From a bacterium (GTDB lineage Bacteria > Zixibacteria > MSB-5A5 > GN15 > FEB-12), in assembly GCA_030619425.1 (NCBI GenBank), contig JAUXBJ010000073.1:1-7341 (forward strand): a stretch of DNA of 7,341 nucleotides, written 5' to 3'. Of the stretch, positions 6,001 to 7,341 are shown piece by piece (position 1 is the first letter of the stretch; every line of letters begins with the position of its first letter). The notes under the pieces are model-generated. The model ran no database searches and was not told the origin of the DNA. It saw nothing but the letters and a program-made list of their open reading frames with translations. A program made the translations under genes and the position numbers.

Positions 6001-7341
6001 CGGAAGCTGAAGGTTTCGGTCGTGTCAGACTTGCCTTCGTCGTCGCGGGCAAAAAGGTAATAATTTATGACCGTGCCGGGTGACTGCGCCGGTATAAAGG
6101 CGCCGAATTCGTCAGCCTGACCGGTCGATGTGAGCAGTTCCGTATACCAGGTGGAACTGATTTCGTAATACAGTAACAGCGAGTCAGCCGTCAGGGTTGT
6201 ATTGGATTTGATGACTGCCGTTACCTCGTAGTCGTTCAATGAATCTCTCGTATTTTCAAGAGGGGTATGGGTAATTTTTATACCGGCCGCATCGCGACCG
6301 TCGAGGAACAGAACCCCGGTATTGTCAGGGTCGAGCCAGTCTTTCAAACGCGACGATGCGCTGCTGCCGTTGGCCCAGGAAATCGATATTTTGCCGTACC
6401 AGTCCGATGTTATGCTGGTGCAGGAGGCATAACCGCCATGAAGCTGACCGACAATCCGATGGGCGTAGTCATAAATGGGAGATCCCGAAGAACCCGGTTC
6501 GGTGGTTCCGTCTTCCCAGTTATCAACACGCCAGTGCGAGCCGTCACCGGCTGATTCTCCCAGGTAGGAAGTCGAGGTCAGTTTATCGTAGTTGAAGGAA
6601 ATCTTCTTGATATCTCCGGACGGGTGATGAATGGCGACACAACTGTCGGCCGAAGTATCGATGGCCGACCATCCGGAGTAATAGACGTTGTACGAGTCCG
6701 GCGGCGCTTCGCTAAGTTCCAGCAGACCGAAATCGGAGAAGCTCATACTGGCCAGTAGTGTCGATCCGGAAACTGACATCCAGGTCGGTCCATCGACATT
6801 ATCACAAGTCGGACTTTCATACTGGAAGATGAACACCCAGGTTGCTTCGCCGCCCAGGCAGTGATTGGCGGTCAGAAAATAGGGGGTGAGGTCTTCCCTG
6901 ACGTTGTTTATCATAACTCCCGAACAGAGCCGGAAGCCGCCACCGGTGGTGATAAGGACCACCGCCCGCTTGTCGTCCTGCCAGTCGGCCCCCTCGGGGC
7001 AGTTGACGTTGTTGTTGCAGAAACCGGATTCGCCGAAGTCGCGACCGTAGTCGATCACCTCGGCGCCAAAGATGTTCTTGTAAGCGTGCACGACGCGCTG
7101 AATCTCGATAACGCCCTGTCCGCGCATCGCGGCGGGCTCATAATATTCGAGAATACACACGTCACCGCCAACCGGAGCCGTGGCGAATTGACCGTGCTCC
7201 TTATTATTTTGCGATGTGAAAGCGCCGATGACGTGACTGCGATCTTCATTGTAGATGAACAGCTTGGCACCCGCGGGAAGCGCAAATTCACGGTAGATCA
7301 AGTTGATGGAAAACGCGTTATGGGTGGCGATGCGCAGTCTC
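3081..7341 (-). CDS. Secreted lysyl-endopeptidase-like S1 serine protease with Ig/jelly-roll modules and C-terminal dockerin; N-terminus cut off
   Basis: The frame is open to the right edge, so signal peptide and true start lie outside; 1419 residues are visible (residue 1 = codon 7340-7338). A TTG at 7301 is internal: codons before it continue a typical propeptide (RLRIATHNAFSINLIYREF). Domains: propeptide 1-103; S1 protease about 104-350; Ig/FN3-like 353-449; tandem [Ig-like + jelly-roll] modules 451-719 and 721-993; Ig-like domain 994-1035 plus 1288-1346, split by a beta-sandwich insert; dockerin-like pair 1353-1416. Triad: H160 (LTANHC), D203 (SDFGLLEL), S285 (EPGSSGSPI). Six cysteines (108, 114, 139, 161, 179, 307) match the three disulfides of Achromobacter protease I as I remember it, as do AIHHP, GQLHGG and D313 in SDWYG, equivalent to the Lys-specificity Asp225. 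Cleavage after Lys is therefore likely. Differences: C234 is extra, and E262 falls where that enzyme has Trp169. The carboxypeptidase gene follows after 43 nt. Confidence 0.94.
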   Translation of the reverse strand, partial: RLRIATHNAFSINLIYREFALPAGAKLFIYNEDRSHVIGAFTSQNNKEHGQFATAPVGGDVCILEYYEPAAMRGQGVIEIQRVVHAYKNIFGAEVIDYGRDFGESGFCNNNVNCPEGADWQDDKRAVVLITTGGGFRLCSGVMINNVREDLTPYFLTANHCLGGEATWVFIFQYESPTCDNVDGPTWMSVSGSTLLASMSFSDFGLLELSEAPPDSYNVYYSGWSAIDTSADSCVAIHHPSGDIKKISFNYDKLTSTSYLGESAGDGSHWRVDNWEDGTTEPGSSGSPIYDYAHRIVGQLHGGYASCTSITSDWYGKISISWANGSSASSRLKDWLDPDNTGVLFLDGRDAAGIKITHTPLENTRDSLNDYEVTAVIKSNTTLTADSLLLYYEISSTWYTELLTSTGQADEFGAFIPAQSPGTVINYYLFARDDEGKSDTTETFSFRVMDYGLSVTPPYDERTVAAHDTAWYSLTVTNVGVYDDDYGLAVSGNAWTTSFFDETGSFEISSTGVLAMDESLSFKVMVEVPASMYGDYDSVAVKISSSGDPEVAVLVGLKTTSAGEPFIIPFEDIFPTATIDEGKWIMNVNGESSTLGMNPPSSPYSLNLDGNPTGADTLMSQAINLKNESNVIISYWYQRTGGEDSPEAGDDLYVEYLDSLGSWQLASQQSGDGEDMTEFLEVETIAPGDAYHSNFRLRLRSTGTAGNFDDWFVDDVFVGHPSDYEVRLSPSFVTNSGPSGGNASFLLTVHNKGLYDDTYDLSSSGGTWTISFYDEGGVTPITTTGNVVAGDSVKIVAEVAIPGSAAMNEADTSTVLATSQGDTEVSGNAIVVAIAAGIPANYPWFEPFPEATLDAERWFYSAGADVTTDGVNPPSAPYALHLDGGVDTAVTQLIDLSQKADVIISYSYEAGGSGEAPDAGDFLWVEYLNDFGDWNELSAYEGTGSSHGTFAFASSGLPADAYHPGFQLRFRSNGSGEGYDDWFIDDIRIDFAPAIAVTPGSFSEMLMIGDSTEADLIVSNGGPGGLNYSVRVQPIVKDATFAKLLASGNVEPARRDYPEGFHDYADTKGVDDPREGMPVTKNAGGPDLYGYYWMDSDEPGGPTFGWLDVSATGTDVVADLEDDNYGGPYSIGFDFSYYGTTYEQLYVGSNGIIGFETTDMGSYSKTSIPTSSTPNNILAWLWDDLNPLDSDNPGVHVYIDAAPERCVIQFVDYPEYSAAAGEVVNAEVILYPSGIITFQYLTFATGFDIANCAIGIEDAAGADGLEVAYLTSYLHDGLAIQFYEPKRWLMLSGESGNLAAGEADAITCKFLAEGLDVGVYDANIFISSNDPDAGDNPWIVPVQLTVSDEPPYVCGDVDNSGGLPNISDLTYLADYMFGGGDAPPIINAADVDASGELNVSDVTYLVDYLFNGGPAPTCL
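4362..5990 (-). repeat. Tandem duplication of an Ig-like + jelly-roll module inside the protease gene
   Basis: Two consecutive units of about 270 residues, encoded by 5990-5184 and 5180-4362, share the same order of landmarks. Unit 1 / unit 2: NVGVYDDDYGL / NKGLYDDTYDL in the Ig-like half; NPPSSPYSLNLDG / NPPSAPYALHLDG, VIISYWYQ / VIISYSYE, VEYLDSLGSW / VEYLNDFGDW, DAYHSNFRLRLRS / DAYHPGFQLRFRS and DDWFVDDV / DDWFIDDI in the jelly-roll half. The match is clear at protein level but the DNA has diverged, so this is an old duplication. The jelly-roll half resembles MAM/carbohydrate-binding-like sandwiches; a binding or spacer role is inferred. Confidence 0.85.

Noticed and set aside
7055..7301. 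TTG at 7301 as the start of the serine protease
   Set aside because: The frame continues to the window edge, and the extra codons read as propeptide sequence. A start here would also leave a secreted enzyme without a signal peptide.

Overview
The window reads almost entirely on the minus strand. It holds three protein genes in transcription order from right to left: a large secreted serine protease cut off at the right edge (3081-7341), a secreted zinc carboxypeptidase (491-3037), and the 5' part of a small GIY-YIG nuclease-domain gene cut off at the left edge (1-203). No rRNA, tRNA, CRISPR array or insertion sequence is visible.

Likely organism: a Gram-negative, moderately GC-rich bacterium of the FCB superphylum, possibly a candidate phylum such as Zixibacteria. 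This is inferred from the C-terminal dockerin style (repeats around DISDLTYFVDYMF followed by a Gly/Pro/Cys tail), the lysyl-endopeptidase-like precursor architecture and the long strings of Ig-like and jelly-roll modules. It is an inference from remembered family style, not a search result.

Layout. 3081-7341: propeptide, S1 trypsin-fold protease of the lysyl endopeptidase (Achromobacter protease I) type, an Ig/FN3-like domain, two tandem copies of an [Ig-like + jelly-roll] module, an Ig-like domain split by an inserted beta-sandwich, and a dockerin-like pair of calcium loops. After a 43-nt gap comes 491-3037: signal peptide, N-terminal prodomain, M14 carboxypeptidase of the N/E type, transthyretin-like domain, Ig-like domain, jelly-roll domain, thrombospondin type 3 calcium repeats and a second dockerin-like domain. 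A perfect 11-bp hairpin at 436-463 probably ends this two-gene transcript. The GIY-YIG gene follows after a 287-nt gap with its own Shine-Dalgarno sequence.

How they may work together: the endoprotease keeps the Asp that gives lysyl endopeptidase its Lys specificity, so it should leave peptides ending in Lys. The carboxypeptidase belongs to the subfamily whose members usually remove C-terminal Lys/Arg. Both end in the same kind of dockerin. The simplest reading is a secreted, calcium-dependent protein-degrading pair, possibly tethered through cohesins encoded elsewhere. I do not see a clearly unprecedented system; the pairing, the shared dockerins and the module architecture are the points worth following up.
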